From positions 24,007 to 88,006 of the forward strand of contig NZ_JAJAUY010000009.1 of the NCBI RefSeq assembly GCF_020532625.1: 64,000 nt of DNA, read 5' to 3'. Source of the DNA: Streptomyces antimicrobicus (lineage in GTDB: Bacteria > Actinomycetota > Actinomycetes > Streptomycetales > Streptomycetaceae). The notes below the pieces were generated by a model that saw only the letters and a list, made by a program, of their open reading frames with translations, made no database searches and had not been told where the DNA came from. Of the stretch, positions 16,498 through 24,934 are shown piece by piece; the stretch's first letter is position 1, and each line of letters begins with the position of its first letter. The position numbers and the translations under genes are program-made.

Positions 16498-16842
16498 GAG
16501 TACAGTCAAGTCCACTCTCGCGAGACGGGCCATAGCCACAAAGCTCAGTTCCATACGCGTGCGTCTACGAGTTGGTCAGGATCGTCGACTCGCATGCGCC
16601 GCGGAGAGTGCGGCTGCGGCATGAGCCCGAGAATCGTAGGCATGCCCGGACGGGGTGGGCCACAGCATCCCGAGTGGTCCTCAACGGCTCCTGGAGCGGG
16701 TCTTGAGCGGCTCACGAGCCCACGCCGAGCGACCCCTGACCGGCTCCCGACCGGCCCTGTACGGCCAAGACTCCAGCGCTTCTCCAAGCGTTCCCGACAC
16801 CATCGGTGTTCGCCAGTACCGACCCGAGGTCCGGGAGGCCAG
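16498..16842. other. 345-bp intergenic region between divergent genes
   Basis: It must hold the promoters of the leftward NmrA-like gene and the rightward adenylation-domain fragment. I see no convincing -35/-10 pair, operator or RNA in it. Base composition is slightly lower in GC near 16500-16560 (for example CATAGCCACAAAGC), where the leftward promoter is most likely. Confidence 0.4.
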
Positions 16843-17838
16843 ATGAACCCCACTCCGGAGCAACCGGAGCTCGAACAGCTGTCCGCCGAGCTGGCCGGGC
16901 TGCTCGAACGGCTCGGGCTCGACCCGGCCGGCGAGCGCCCCGCGCGCCGCGATCGCATCGACGTCCGTTTCGCGGCCGTGGCCGCCGCCCATCCGGGCCG
17001 GATCGCCGCCCAGGACGCCGAGGACACGGCGACGTACCTGGAACTGGAGCTGCTGGCCGACGACATCGCCCGCCGGCTCAGCGGCCGCGCGGGTCCCGGC
17101 GAGGCCGTCGCGGTCCGCGCCCGGCGCACGTGCGCGGCGGCCGCGGCGGTGGTGGGCGTGATGCGCTCGGGCGCGGCGGTCCTGCCGCTGGAGCCCGGGC
17201 ACAACCCGGGCCTGCAGGAGTTCCTGATGCGGGACTCCGGCGCCGAGATGGTCCTGTCCGACAGCGGACTGCTGCGCGACGAGATCCCCGTCGCCAAGGC
17301 CGGCCCGTTCGTGGTCGCCGTCCGCCCGGAGCAGGCCGTACGCCGGCAACTGCCCGAGCGCACGGCGTTCCTGGCCCTGCCGTCCGCGGGCGGCAACCCG
17401 GGCCGCGCCCTGTCCGTGGAGCCGGTCACCCACCTGGACGTGCTGTCGTGGGTGGACGTGGCCCTGCCCACGCTGGAGGCCGGCCCCGACGACGTGTGGA
17501 CGTCCTACCACTCCATGAGCCTGGACCTCGGCATGCGCGAGATGTGGGGCCCCCTGCTGTCGGGAGCACGCGCCGTCGTCGTGGACCGGGACACCGCCTG
17601 CGACGCGCGGGAGTTCGCCCGCACCCTGACCGCGCACGGGGTGACGGTCCTGACGCAACTCCCCTCGGCCCTGGCCCGCCTGACGACGGCGGCGGCCGGC
17701 ACCCGGATCCCGTCGCTGCGGCACGTGGTCCTCGCGGGCGAGCCCGTCCCGCCGAGCTGCCCGGCCGCCTGGCACACCGCCGCGATCGCCCCCCAGGCCA
17801 CGGTCTGGGACCTGACGGGCCCCCCGACCCGCGTCTGA
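16843..17838 (+). CDS. truncated, degenerate adenylation (AMP-binding) domain protein
   Basis: A 331-residue protein that aligns with the N-terminal two thirds of an acyl/aminoacyl adenylation domain: AVAVRARRTCAAAAAVVGVM, AVLPLEPGHNPGLQEFL, VDVWTSYHSMSLD-like middle and HVVLAGEPV. The reading frame stops just after WDLTGPPTRV, where the A5 motif would be, so the C-terminal subdomain with its catalytic lysine is missing. The phosphate-binding A3 loop is also degraded: where TSGTTGxPK is expected, SAGGNPGRAL is found. Catalysis is therefore unlikely; it may be a decayed gene or a protein reused for binding. A perfect hairpin terminator follows immediately. Confidence 0.72.
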   Translation: MNPTPEQPELEQLSAELAGLLERLGLDPAGERPARRDRIDVRFAAVAAAHPGRIAAQDAEDTATYLELELLADDIARRLSGRAGPGEAVAVRARRTCAAAAAVVGVMRSGAAVLPLEPGHNPGLQEFLMRDSGAEMVLSDSGLLRDEIPVAKAGPFVVAVRPEQAVRRQLPERTAFLALPSAGGNPGRALSVEPVTHLDVLSWVDVALPTLEAGPDDVWTSYHSMSLDLGMREMWGPLLSGARAVVVDRDTACDAREFARTLTAHGVTVLTQLPSALARLTTAAAGTRIPSLRHVVLAGEPVPPSCPAAWHTAAIAPQATVWDLTGPPTRV

Positions 17839-17850
17839 CGGGGCGGACCA

Positions 17851-17900
17851 CCGCCGGAAGGGCCCCGGGAGACCAGAGTCTCCCGGGGCCCTTCCGGCGG
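17851..17900. terminator. perfect 22-bp-arm bidirectional terminator hairpin
   Basis: Arms at 17851-17872 and 17879-17900 are perfectly complementary over 22 bp with a 6-base loop (CCAGAG). It separates the convergent adenylation fragment and the ActIII-like ketoreductase gene. No long T run, as is usual in streptomycetes. Confidence 0.8.
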
Positions 17901-17942
17901 GATCAGAAACGATTCGGCGGGATCGGGAAAGACCCAGCGGGG

Positions 17943-18758
17943 TCAGAAGTTCCCCAGCCCGCCGCACACGTTGAGCGCCTGGGCCGTGATCGAGGCCGCC
18001 AGGTCGGTGGTCAAGTAGCCGACCAGCCCCGCGACCTCCTCGGGCGTCGAGTAGCGCCCCAGCGGGATCTTCGCCTCGAACTGCTCCTGGACGTACTCCT
18101 CCGTGGTGTCCCACGCCGCGGCGTACCCGCTGCGCACCCGCGCCGCCATCGGCGTCTCGACGTACCCCGGGCAGACCGCGTTCACGGTGACCCCGGTCGG
18201 CGCCAACTCCTTGCCGAGCGCCTTGGTGAAGCCGACCACGGCGTGCTTGGACGCCGAGTACGGCGCGCCCAGCAGCACGCCCTGCTTGCCCGCGGTGGAG
18301 GCGATGTTGATGATCCGCCCCCAGCTCGCCCGGCTCAGCCCGCCGTGGTTCAGCACCTCGCGGGTCAGCAGGAACACGCTGTTGAGGTTCGTGTCGATGA
18401 CCTCGTGCCACAGTTCGTCGGTGATACCGGCCGTGGCCCCGCCGCCGCTGCGCCCGGCATTGTTGACCAGGATGTCCACCGTCCCGCCGTACGTCTCCAC
18501 GGCCGCCGCGACCAGCTCCGCCACCGCGCCCCGGTCCCGTACGTCGCAGGCCGTGCCCTCCACGGTGAGGCCCTCGGCGCGCAGGTCCTCGACGGTCTGC
18601 TTGACGGCCGGCCCGGTCCGCGCGCACAGGAACACCCGGTGCCCGCGCGCCCCCAGGTCCCGGGCGACGGCCAGCCCGATGCCGCTGGTCGCCCCGGTGA
18701 CCAGGGCCACCGGCCGTTCCGGTGCCCTGCCCGTCGTCCTCGCCGTCCCTGCTGTCAT
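17943..18758 (-). CDS. aromatic polyketide C-9 ketoreductase (ActIII-like)
   Basis: A 271-residue SDR strikingly like ActIII, the NADPH-dependent reductase acting on the nascent poly-beta-ketone of type II PKSs. Diagnostic segments are VTGATSGIGLAVARDLG, VNNAGRSGGGATA, the catalytic Ser154/Tyr167/Lys171 (PYSASK), GKQGV, VNAVCPGYVETPMA and a C-terminus ending LNVCGGLGNF. ATG 18758 follows GAGGGAGGGGGCCC. It overlaps the FAD monooxygenase by 4 bp and is the last gene of the ligase-ABM-monooxygenase-ketoreductase operon. It is the strongest sign that the type II PKS at 30-34 kb makes an aromatic product reduced at C-9. Confidence 0.94.
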   Translation of the reverse strand: MTAGTARTTGRAPERPVALVTGATSGIGLAVARDLGARGHRVFLCARTGPAVKQTVEDLRAEGLTVEGTACDVRDRGAVAELVAAAVETYGGTVDILVNNAGRSGGGATAGITDELWHEVIDTNLNSVFLLTREVLNHGGLSRASWGRIINIASTAGKQGVLLGAPYSASKHAVVGFTKALGKELAPTGVTVNAVCPGYVETPMAARVRSGYAAAWDTTEEYVQEQFEAKIPLGRYSTPEEVAGLVGYLTTDLAASITAQALNVCGGLGNF

Positions 18759-20593
18759 CGGGCCCCCTCCCTCGCTCGCGTCGACGTCCCGGCCACTCGC
18801 GTCGACGTCTCGACGATGGCGCGATCCACTCGGGGCGCGCCGGAAGCCGGGTGGGGCCGGAGCCGCAGCGGGGCCAGTGCCCGGGCCAGGGCGTCCTCCG
18901 TCAGCTCCGGCCCGCCGGCGGCGACGTACCCGTCCGGCCGCACCAGGATCCAGCCGCCCGCCGCCAGCCCGAGCGCCTGCCGCAACCGGCCGCGCCCGTC
19001 GACCAACGGCCCGGGCACCGGGCCGGACACGGTCCCGCGCCCGGCCGGACGCCCGGCTCCGCCGGCCGTCCCGCGACCGGCCCGCCCCGCCGGCCGCCGT
19101 CCACCGAGGACGGTCCGCACCGACAGCCACGCGCCGTGACGGGCGTGCGCGGCCGCGGCGGTCCCGGCCGCCTCCCCGGTGCCTTCGGGCACGTACAGCA
19201 GCGACCAGCGCACATCGCGCAGCTCCGCGGCGAAGGCGGCGATGCCCGGGTCCCCGGGGAACCGCGCGGCGGCGACGGCCGCCCGCGACCCGGGCACCGG
19301 CCCCGCACCGCCGCCACCGGCGGCGGGCACGGACGCGGACGCCGACGCGGACGCGGACGCGGACGCGGTGGTCAGCGAACTGTCCGCGTACCCGAGCCGC
19401 AGCCCCGACATCCCGCCGAGCACCTTGCGCTGCACCGCCCGGCGCAGCGGCGCGGCGTTGCGCACGGCGCCCATCACCAGCGGCAGCGCCAGCCCCGCCA
19501 GCGCGTTCTTGAACTGCACCAGGTACGTCGCCTGCCGGGTCGAGCCCAGCAGCGCCCGCCCCACCGGCACCCGCTCCTCGTCGTAGGTGTCGAGCAGCGC
19601 ACGCCCGGCGTGGCCCCGCCCGACCATGGCGAGCTTCCACGCCAGGTTGTACGCCTCCTGCACGCCGGTGTTCATGCCCTGCCCGGAGGCCGGGCTGTGC
19701 ACGTGCGCGGCGTCACCGGCGACGAACACCCGGCCCTCGTGCATCCGCGGCACCATCCGCTGCTGGAAGGTGAACACCGAGGTCCACGACGGCTCCCCGA
19801 CCCGGACCTCCCGCCCCAGCCCGGCCGACAGTTTGGCCGAGAACCGTTCGGCCACGGGCCGGGGATCCGCCCCCGGCCCGGCCGGCGCGGTGTCCAGCAG
19901 CCGCCAGCGGCCCTCCTCGCGGTACGGCACCATCATCAGGGCCTGGCCGCCGGTGTGGACCCAGTAGATGGTGTCCTGCGGCAGGTCCACGGCCACGGGT
20001 GCGTCGGCCAGTTCCCACGTCTCGCGGGACTCCCCGAGCAGCGGCAGGCCGAGTGCCTTGCGGACCGTGCTGTGCCCGCCGTCGCAGCCCACCAGCCACG
20101 GCACGGCGAAGCTCTCCCTCCGCCCGTCCGCGTGCTCCAGCAGCACCCGGACCGCGTCCGGGCCCTGCGTGAACGAGGTGAGCCGCACACCCCACTCGAC
20201 CCGCACGCCGAGCCGGCCGACGGCCTCGCGCAGCAGCTCCTCGGTGCGGGTCTGCTCGATGACGACCGTGTACGGGTAGCGGGTCGGCATGGTCGCGTAG
20301 TCGGCGTCCAGCCGCACCAGTCGGCGCCCGCCCGCGTACATGGTGAAGGCCCGGTTGGGCCGCCCGGCCCGCAGGACCGGGTCGATCACGCCCATCTGGT
20401 CGAACGTCTCCAGGGTGCGCGGGTGCACGGCCACGGCCCGGCTGGTCGCCGCCGGCCGGGACGCGGCGTCGACGAGCCGGACGGCCAGCCCCCGCCGCGC
20501 CAGTTCATGGGCGGCGGTGAGCCCGACGGGCCCGGCCCCCACGACCAGCACCTCGGCCGCGTGACCCCCGCTCCCGGCCGGTTCAGGCCGCAT
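18755..20593 (-). CDS. FAD-dependent aromatic hydroxylase (group A flavoprotein, PgaE/RdmE-like)
   Basis: A 612-residue hydroxylase of the class that oxygenates polycyclic aromatic polyketides. Motifs: GAGPVG (about residue 16-21) for FAD binding, the DG motif in VGCDGGHSTVRKALG, and GDAAHVHSPASGQGMNTG for the FAD ribityl contact. The final 150 residues resemble the thioredoxin-like C-terminal domain of this class. ATG 20593 is preferred over an upstream arginine-rich extension. A GACGCG-type microsatellite at about 19330-19370 encodes an Ala-Ser tract between domains. It overlaps the ABM gene by 11 bp. Confidence 0.9.
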   Translation of the reverse strand: MRPEPAGSGGHAAEVLVVGAGPVGLTAAHELARRGLAVRLVDAASRPAATSRAVAVHPRTLETFDQMGVIDPVLRAGRPNRAFTMYAGGRRLVRLDADYATMPTRYPYTVVIEQTRTEELLREAVGRLGVRVEWGVRLTSFTQGPDAVRVLLEHADGRRESFAVPWLVGCDGGHSTVRKALGLPLLGESRETWELADAPVAVDLPQDTIYWVHTGGQALMMVPYREEGRWRLLDTAPAGPGADPRPVAERFSAKLSAGLGREVRVGEPSWTSVFTFQQRMVPRMHEGRVFVAGDAAHVHSPASGQGMNTGVQEAYNLAWKLAMVGRGHAGRALLDTYDEERVPVGRALLGSTRQATYLVQFKNALAGLALPLVMGAVRNAAPLRRAVQRKVLGGMSGLRLGYADSSLTTASASASASASASVPAAGGGGAGPVPGSRAAVAAARFPGDPGIAAFAAELRDVRWSLLYVPEGTGEAAGTAAAAHARHGAWLSVRTVLGGRRPAGRAGRGTAGGAGRPAGRGTVSGPVPGPLVDGRGRLRQALGLAAGGWILVRPDGYVAAGGPELTEDALARALAPLRLRPHPASGAPRVDRAIVETSTRVAGTSTRAREGAR

Positions 20594-20915
20594 GCGCCGG
20601 CTCCGGCACGACGGCCGCGGGCGTCCGCCACGGCCCCTCCTCGACCGTCCGGAACAGCCCCGGCTCGGGCGTGGCCAGCGCCGCGAGCGGGCCGACCAGC
20701 TCACGGAAGGTCTCGCTGGTCATCGCGGCCCGGTGGGAGGCGGCGTCCACCCACTCGGCGATCTCGACGAAGACGTTCGGCTCGCCGAGGGAGTTCAGCG
20801 TCCGGTGCGCGATGTGGCCCGGCTGCGCGCTCATGAAGGCGGAGATCCTCTCCTTCGCGGCCAGGAACTCCTCGATGTCGCCGTGCACGGTCAGCTTGTT
20901 GACGAAGGTCACCAC
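20583..20915 (-). CDS. antibiotic biosynthesis monooxygenase (ABM) domain protein
   Basis: A 110-residue ferredoxin-like ABM protein (VVTFVNKLTVHGDIEEFL ... AQPGHIAHRTLNSLGEPNVFVEIAEWVD). Members include cofactor-free quinone-forming oxygenases of aromatic polyketide pathways such as ActVA-Orf6, and also dimeric heme-degrading or unknown proteins. GTG 20915 has GGGAG 6 bp upstream and overlaps the ligase stop by 7 bp. It likely acts with the two FAD hydroxylases during tailoring. Confidence 0.82.
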   Translation of the reverse strand: MVTFVNKLTVHGDIEEFLAAKERISAFMSAQPGHIAHRTLNSLGEPNVFVEIAEWVDAASHRAAMTSETFRELVGPLAALATPEPGLFRTVEEGPWRTPAAVVPEPAHAA

Positions 20916-22726
20916 GGGGAACTCCCTGACGTAGAAGGAACGGGAACGGGAACGGGAACAGCGGCAGGGGCGGGAACAGCAGCGGGAACAGGGACGGCAG
21001 CAGGGACAGGGACGGAAGGAGGGCCGGAAGGAGGGCCGAAGCCGGAAGCCGGGCCCGCCCCCCGGCCGGTCTCGACGGCCGCCCGGGTCCGGATGCTCAT
21101 CGCCAGCCCCCGCCGCGCCGGCTTCCCCACGGGCGTGCGCGGCACGGCGTCCAGGACCTCGACGCGGCGGATCTGCTCGAAGGGCGCGAGCCGCTCGTTG
21201 GCCCGTTCCACGATGGAGTCCAGGACGTCGAGCAGCCCGGGCTGGGCGGGATCGCGCAGCACGATGCCGGTCCACACCACCGCCCCGTGCACGGGGTCGG
21301 GCCAGCCGACGACGACGCAGTCGGCGACCCGCTCGTCCGCGGCGACGACGGCCTCCACGGCGGTCGGCGAGACCAGCTCGTTGTCGTACTTGAACACGTC
21401 GCCGAGCCGGTCCACGAGGAACAGCTCGCCCTCGGCGTTGAGATAGCCGACGTCGCCCGTGGAGAACCACCCGCCGTACCCGACCTTGGCCGGGCCGAGG
21501 CAGTCCAGGTACCCGGCCATCAGCTGCGGCCCGCGCACCTGCACCTCGCCGGTGGCGTACGGGGCCAGCGGGCGGCGGGTGTCCAGGTGGACGATCCGGC
21601 ACTCGGTACCGGGCACGGCCGGGCCGACGGCGGTGCTGCGCGGGCGGTCGTAGGCGTCGCGTTCGTCGTACGGCGGCTCGGCGGCCGGGCGCCGGCAGTG
21701 GCTGAGCGGGGACAGCTCGGCCATCCCGTAGCCCTGGACGACGGGGACGCCGAGCCGGCGGCGCAGGGTCCGGGCGGCGGCCGGGTCGAGGGCGGTGCCG
21801 CCGGACAGGACGGCGGTCAGCCGCGGCCCGGCGGGCACGCCCTCGATGCTGACCTCCTCGGCGTCGTGCAACTGGGCGGCCAGCCGGTGCAGCCGGGCGG
21901 GCAGCCCGTAGTAGTGGGTGGCGCCCTCGCGGGCGGCGACGGCCAGCGAGGCCAGGGGGTCGGGATCGGTGCACAGCACCTGGCAGGCCCCGGCGAACAC
22001 CGCGGAGTTCAGGTGCATGACGTGGAGGAGCGGCAGGTGGTTGAGCGTGACCGACTCACGTCCGAGCTCGTGGACGGCGGCGGTCTGGGCCGCGTTCGCG
22101 ACGAGGTTGCGGTGGGTCAGGCGCACCCCGCGCGGCCGGCCGGTGGTGCCGGTCGTGAACTGGATGCAGACCACGTCGTCGAGGTCGGGGGGCGGCACGG
22201 GCGCGGAGGCGGGAGCGGAAGCGGAGGTGCCGGGAGGTCCGGCGGGCCCGGGCGCCTGCCGCTCCCCCGCCGCGGGGGCCGGCAGCGCCCACCACCCGTC
22301 CGGCCCGTCCGCGGGCGTCACCACGGCCCGCAGCTCGGGAAGTCGGTCGGCGAGCCCGGCCAGCAGCCGCGCGGTCGCCTCCGGTACGAAGGCCAGTTCG
22401 ACGGCGGCCGCGGCGCACACGTGCGCCAGCCCGGGCTCCTTGAGCAGCGGGTTCACCAGGACGGCGGTGTTGCCGCTGCGGGCGGTGCCGTAGAAGGCGG
22501 CGGCGAAGGAGGCGTCCAGGACGTTGGCGACGCCGATCCGGGCCCCGCGCCGCCCGACCGCCCGCTCCAGGTGCCCGGCGACCCGGTCGGCCTGCGCGTC
22601 GAGCTCGGCGAAGGTGACCGCCGGGCGCCCGTCGTCGGAGCGGATCGCCACACCGTCCGGGTCCCGGCGCGCGGCGCGCCGCAGCAGCCCGTCGAGCGGC
22701 AGCTCGGGGTAGGGGAAGACCGGCAC
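20909..22726 (-). CDS. ANL-superfamily acyl-CoA ligase
   Basis: A 605-residue adenylate-forming enzyme activating a carboxylic acid with ATP, probably to an acyl-CoA or acyl-ACP. Core motifs are all present: FTTGTTGRPRGVRLTH (P-loop), GYGMAELSP, YATGEVQVRGPQLM, STGDVGYLN and the hinge DRLGDVFKYDNELVSP; the catalytic Lys falls in PRTPVGKPARRG. The C-terminal 50 residues are a proline/valine/alanine repeat encoded by a GGGAAC-rich minisatellite at about 20940-21040 and probably lie outside the fold. It is the first gene of the operon, preceded by a four-heptamer SARP operator. A starter acid or side chain for the polyketide is the likely substrate. Confidence 0.9.
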   Translation of the reverse strand: MPVFPYPELPLDGLLRRAARRDPDGVAIRSDDGRPAVTFAELDAQADRVAGHLERAVGRRGARIGVANVLDASFAAAFYGTARSGNTAVLVNPLLKEPGLAHVCAAAAVELAFVPEATARLLAGLADRLPELRAVVTPADGPDGWWALPAPAAGERQAPGPAGPPGTSASAPASAPVPPPDLDDVVCIQFTTGTTGRPRGVRLTHRNLVANAAQTAAVHELGRESVTLNHLPLLHVMHLNSAVFAGACQVLCTDPDPLASLAVAAREGATHYYGLPARLHRLAAQLHDAEEVSIEGVPAGPRLTAVLSGGTALDPAAARTLRRRLGVPVVQGYGMAELSPLSHCRRPAAEPPYDERDAYDRPRSTAVGPAVPGTECRIVHLDTRRPLAPYATGEVQVRGPQLMAGYLDCLGPAKVGYGGWFSTGDVGYLNAEGELFLVDRLGDVFKYDNELVSPTAVEAVVAADERVADCVVVGWPDPVHGAVVWTGIVLRDPAQPGLLDVLDSIVERANERLAPFEQIRRVEVLDAVPRTPVGKPARRGLAMSIRTRAAVETGRGAGPASGFGPPSGPPSVPVPAAVPVPAAVPAPAAVPVPVPVPSTSGSSPW

Positions 22727-22772
22727 GTCTCTGCCCTCCTGGGGACGCGGGTGTTCCCACGGTCCGCGCCGG

Positions 22773-22812
22773 TGCTCGAAGCCCGCCGGAGAGCCGCTCG
22801 ACGTCCGCCGGA
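22773..22812 (-). promoter_or_regulatory. four-heptamer SARP operator upstream of the ligase operon
   Basis: On the coding (minus) strand TCCGGCG, TCGAGCG, TCCGGCG and TCGAGCA occur at exact 11-bp steps (plus-strand positions 22806-22812, 22795-22801, 22784-22790 and 22773-22779). TCGAGC is the heptamer core known for DnrI-type SARPs. The array lies 47-86 bp upstream of the start at 22726. Confidence 0.68.
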
Positions 22813-22891
22813 GACGCCCCGGACGACGCCCCGCCCCGACGCGGCGTCCCGCCCGGCCCCGCGTACGGCCCGGCCCCGCGCCCCGCCCGGC

Positions 22892-23299
22892 TCAGCCGTC
22901 CTGCCGGACCTCCGTGTTCTGGCCGACCGTCAGCAGCCAGCGGCCGTCGTCCTGCTTGGTCATCACGTACAGCGGAGTGCCCTCGGAGTCCCCCTCCGGC
23001 GCCCGGTAGAGCTGGCGGACCTTGACGGCGGCCACGTCGGGCCGCAGGAACTGCACGTGCGTGGCCTCGTAGAAGACCTCGCCGGCCCAGGAGGCGCCCG
23101 GCAGCACCTGCCGGGTGAACGCGGAGACGGCGTCGAAGCCGACGAGGACCTTGCCGTGGGCGGTGGTCCACAGGGCCTCGGGGTGGAAGAGGGCGAGGAA
23201 CGCGTCGGGGTCCTTGGCCCGTTGGGAGGCCTCGACCTCGGCGACGACCCGGTGGATGGCTGCGATGTCGGCGGCGCGCGCCGTGTTCTCGGTGGTCAT
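22892..23299 (-). CDS. SnoaL-like / SgcJ-EcaC family NTF2-fold protein
   Basis: A 135-residue alpha+beta-barrel protein (IAAIHRVVAEVEASQRAKDP ... FLALFHPEALWTTAHGKVLVG) of the nuclear-transport-factor-2 fold. Relatives in polyketide clusters act as cyclases, hydroxylases or unknown accessory enzymes (SgcJ/EcaC group). ATG 23299 is the only good start. It is divergent from the flavoprotein gene, and an inverted repeat lies between them. A cyclase role for the type II PKS is possible but cannot be shown. Confidence 0.78.
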   Translation of the reverse strand: MTTENTARAADIAAIHRVVAEVEASQRAKDPDAFLALFHPEALWTTAHGKVLVGFDAVSAFTRQVLPGASWAGEVFYEATHVQFLRPDVAAVKVRQLYRAPEGDSEGTPLYVMTKQDDGRWLLTVGQNTEVRQDG

Positions 23300-23313
23300 G
23301 GCAGCCAGTCTGC

Positions 23314-23335
23314 GACCTCAAGTAATGTCGAGGTC
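23314..23335. promoter_or_regulatory. inverted repeat GACCTC-N10-GAGGTC between divergent genes
   Basis: GACCTC (23314-23319) and GAGGTC (23330-23335) flank AAGTAATGTC. The site lies 15 bp from the SnoaL-like start and 16 bp from the flavoprotein ATG, where a repressor or a MerR/SoxR-type activator could act on both. No candidate regulator is evident. Confidence 0.4.
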
Positions 23336-23350
23336 AAGGAGTGTGATCAC

Positions 23351-23890
23351 ATGGTGGTCATGACAAGCACTCTCTACCTGCTCTGCTCCGCCGCCCCGCC
23401 GGTCTTCGACGTGGCCCACGTGATCGAGGAGGCGCAGGCGCGCGGCTGGGACGTGTGCCTGGGGCTGACCCCGACGGCGGCGCACTGGGTGGCCGGGAGT
23501 CTGGACGGACTGGCGGCCCTGACCGGGCATCCGGTGCGCTGGCAGTACAAGATGCCCGGGGAGCCCGACGTCTGGCCCGCGGCGGACGCCGTCCTGTTCG
23601 CACCGGCGACGTTCAACTCGGTCAACGCCTGGGCCCTGGGCCTGACCGACCGCTTCGTCGTCGGCGTGGTCGCCGAGGCCCTGGGCAAGGGCACCCCGGT
23701 GGTCACGATGCCCTGCACCAACGCGGCCCTGGCCGCCCATCCCCAGTTCGACCAGAGCCTCGCGGTCCTGCGCGGGGCGGGGGTCACCGTCCTCCACGGC
23801 GACCAGGGCTTCGTCCCCGGCCCGGCCGGGCCCGACGCACCGGAGTCCTTCCCGTGGGACGTGGCCCTGGGAGCGGTCACTCCGTCCTGA
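23351..23890 (+). CDS. flavoprotein of the HFCD family (phosphopantothenoylcysteine decarboxylase-like)
   Basis: A 179-residue FMN-binding protein: the N-terminal strand LYLLCSAAPPVFD, PTAAHWV, and the core VLFAPATFNSVNAWALGLTD and PVVTMPCTNAAL correspond to the conserved HFCD substrate/FMN loop PxTANT-like and PxMN-like segments. Relatives include peptide cysteine decarboxylases and CoaC. A start at 23351 or 23360 is possible. It may form an enethiol or act as a redox protein; no peptide precursor gene is seen nearby. Confidence 0.78.
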   Translation: MVVMTSTLYLLCSAAPPVFDVAHVIEEAQARGWDVCLGLTPTAAHWVAGSLDGLAALTGHPVRWQYKMPGEPDVWPAADAVLFAPATFNSVNAWALGLTDRFVVGVVAEALGKGTPVVTMPCTNAALAAHPQFDQSLAVLRGAGVTVLHGDQGFVPGPAGPDAPESFPWDVALGAVTPS

Positions 23891-23997
23891 CGGACCCGGC
23901 CGGCAGAGCCCCCGGCCCCCTACGTCCCCGGGCCGGCCCGGCGCGAACAGCGCCCGGCCCGGCCCGCCCCGGCCCGCAGAGACCCGCCCCGCCCCGC

Positions 23998-24918
23998 CTA
24001 AGCCACCAGCTCGGCGTCCGGCCGGCTCCCCCCGCGCACGCGGTACCACTGCGCCGCGCCGGCCAGCCGGGGCAGCGGCCCCGGCCCCGGGGGGACCGCC
24101 GCCAGGCGCCAGACGGTGTCGCTGCGGTACCACATGTCGCCGGCGAGCAGCGCGAACTGACGCGGGCTCACCCAGCCCGGCCGCTCGTCGAGCCCGGTCA
24201 GGCACTCCTGCCAGCTCAGGTCCCCGCCCTCGGCGGGGTCGTGCGGCAGGATGCCGTGCCGGGCCAGTTCGGTCATCAGCTCGCCGTTGCGCACCGGCTC
24301 CGGGTGGCTGACGTGCAGCACTCCGGCGGGCAGCACCCGCGGCCCGGTCGCCAGGGCCGCGACCACCCGGGCCAGGTCGTCCACGTCGATGTACGAGGCC
24401 AGTCCGCGCCCGCCGGCCCAGCTCCCGGGCAGCCGCCGGAAGGCGTCCACCAGCGCCGGCACCGCCCAGCGGTCCCCCGTCCCGGTCACCAGCCCGGCCC
24501 GCAGCACGGTCCCGCCGGCCGCCAGCACCGGCGACTCGCCGGCGAGCCGGCTGCGGCTCGCCGGGGAGACCGGGGCCGGCCGGACCTCCCCGACCTCCGG
24601 ACCCCGATGGGGCCCGGGGCCGTACACCGCGCAGGTGGACAGGTGGACGATCCGGTGCACACCCGCCCGCCGCGCCTCCGACATCAGTGCTCTCGTCCCG
24701 CGGTCGTTCACGACCGCACACTGTTGCGCGTCGGGGCCGACGTACGACGCCAGCGACAGCAGCGTCCTCGCCCCCTCGCACGAACCGCGCAACGACTGCG
24801 GCACCCCCAGGTCCACCCCCTGCGCCCGCGACAGCAGCCGCACCTGCGCGCCTTGCTCGCGCAACTGCCGTACCACTGCCGAACCGACGAATCCGGTCCC
24901 GCCGCTCACCACGATCAT
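23998..24918 (-). CDS. NAD-dependent epimerase/dehydratase-like protein, partner of AfsA-1
   Basis: A 306-residue extended SDR with VSGGTGFVGSAVV (about 4-16), HLSTCAVYGPGPH, and TGTGDRWAVPALVDA. The canonical YxxxK pair is replaced: the segment SPASRSRLAGES holds no tyrosine, so ordinary epimerase catalysis is doubtful. GGGGGG lies 6 bp before the chosen ATG 24918; ATG 24930 is an alternative. It is divergent from afsA-1. A homologue at 51740-53041 sits near the second AfsA gene and shares HRIVHLSTCAVY-like, LRAGLVTGTGDRW-like and the C-terminal AEWYR elements, so both probably act in butyrolactone or butenolide biosynthesis. Confidence 0.82.
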   Translation of the reverse strand: MIVVSGGTGFVGSAVVRQLREQGAQVRLLSRAQGVDLGVPQSLRGSCEGARTLLSLASYVGPDAQQCAVVNDRGTRALMSEARRAGVHRIVHLSTCAVYGPGPHRGPEVGEVRPAPVSPASRSRLAGESPVLAAGGTVLRAGLVTGTGDRWAVPALVDAFRRLPGSWAGGRGLASYIDVDDLARVVAALATGPRVLPAGVLHVSHPEPVRNGELMTELARHGILPHDPAEGGDLSWQECLTGLDERPGWVSPRQFALLAGDMWYRSDTVWRLAAVPPGPGPLPRLAGAAQWYRVRGGSRPDAELVA

Positions 24919-24934
24919 GGCGCCCCCCAAGACA

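Noticed and set aside
20940..21040. Regular GGGAAC/GGGACGG repeats that at first look CRISPR-like
   Set aside because: Units are 6-12 bp with no spacers, lie in frame at the end of the ligase gene, and no cas genes are present.
23905..23996. GC-rich inverted repeat between the flavoprotein and epimerase-1 genes as a terminator
   Set aside because: Arms do not pair cleanly when aligned base by base; retained only as GC-rich spacer.
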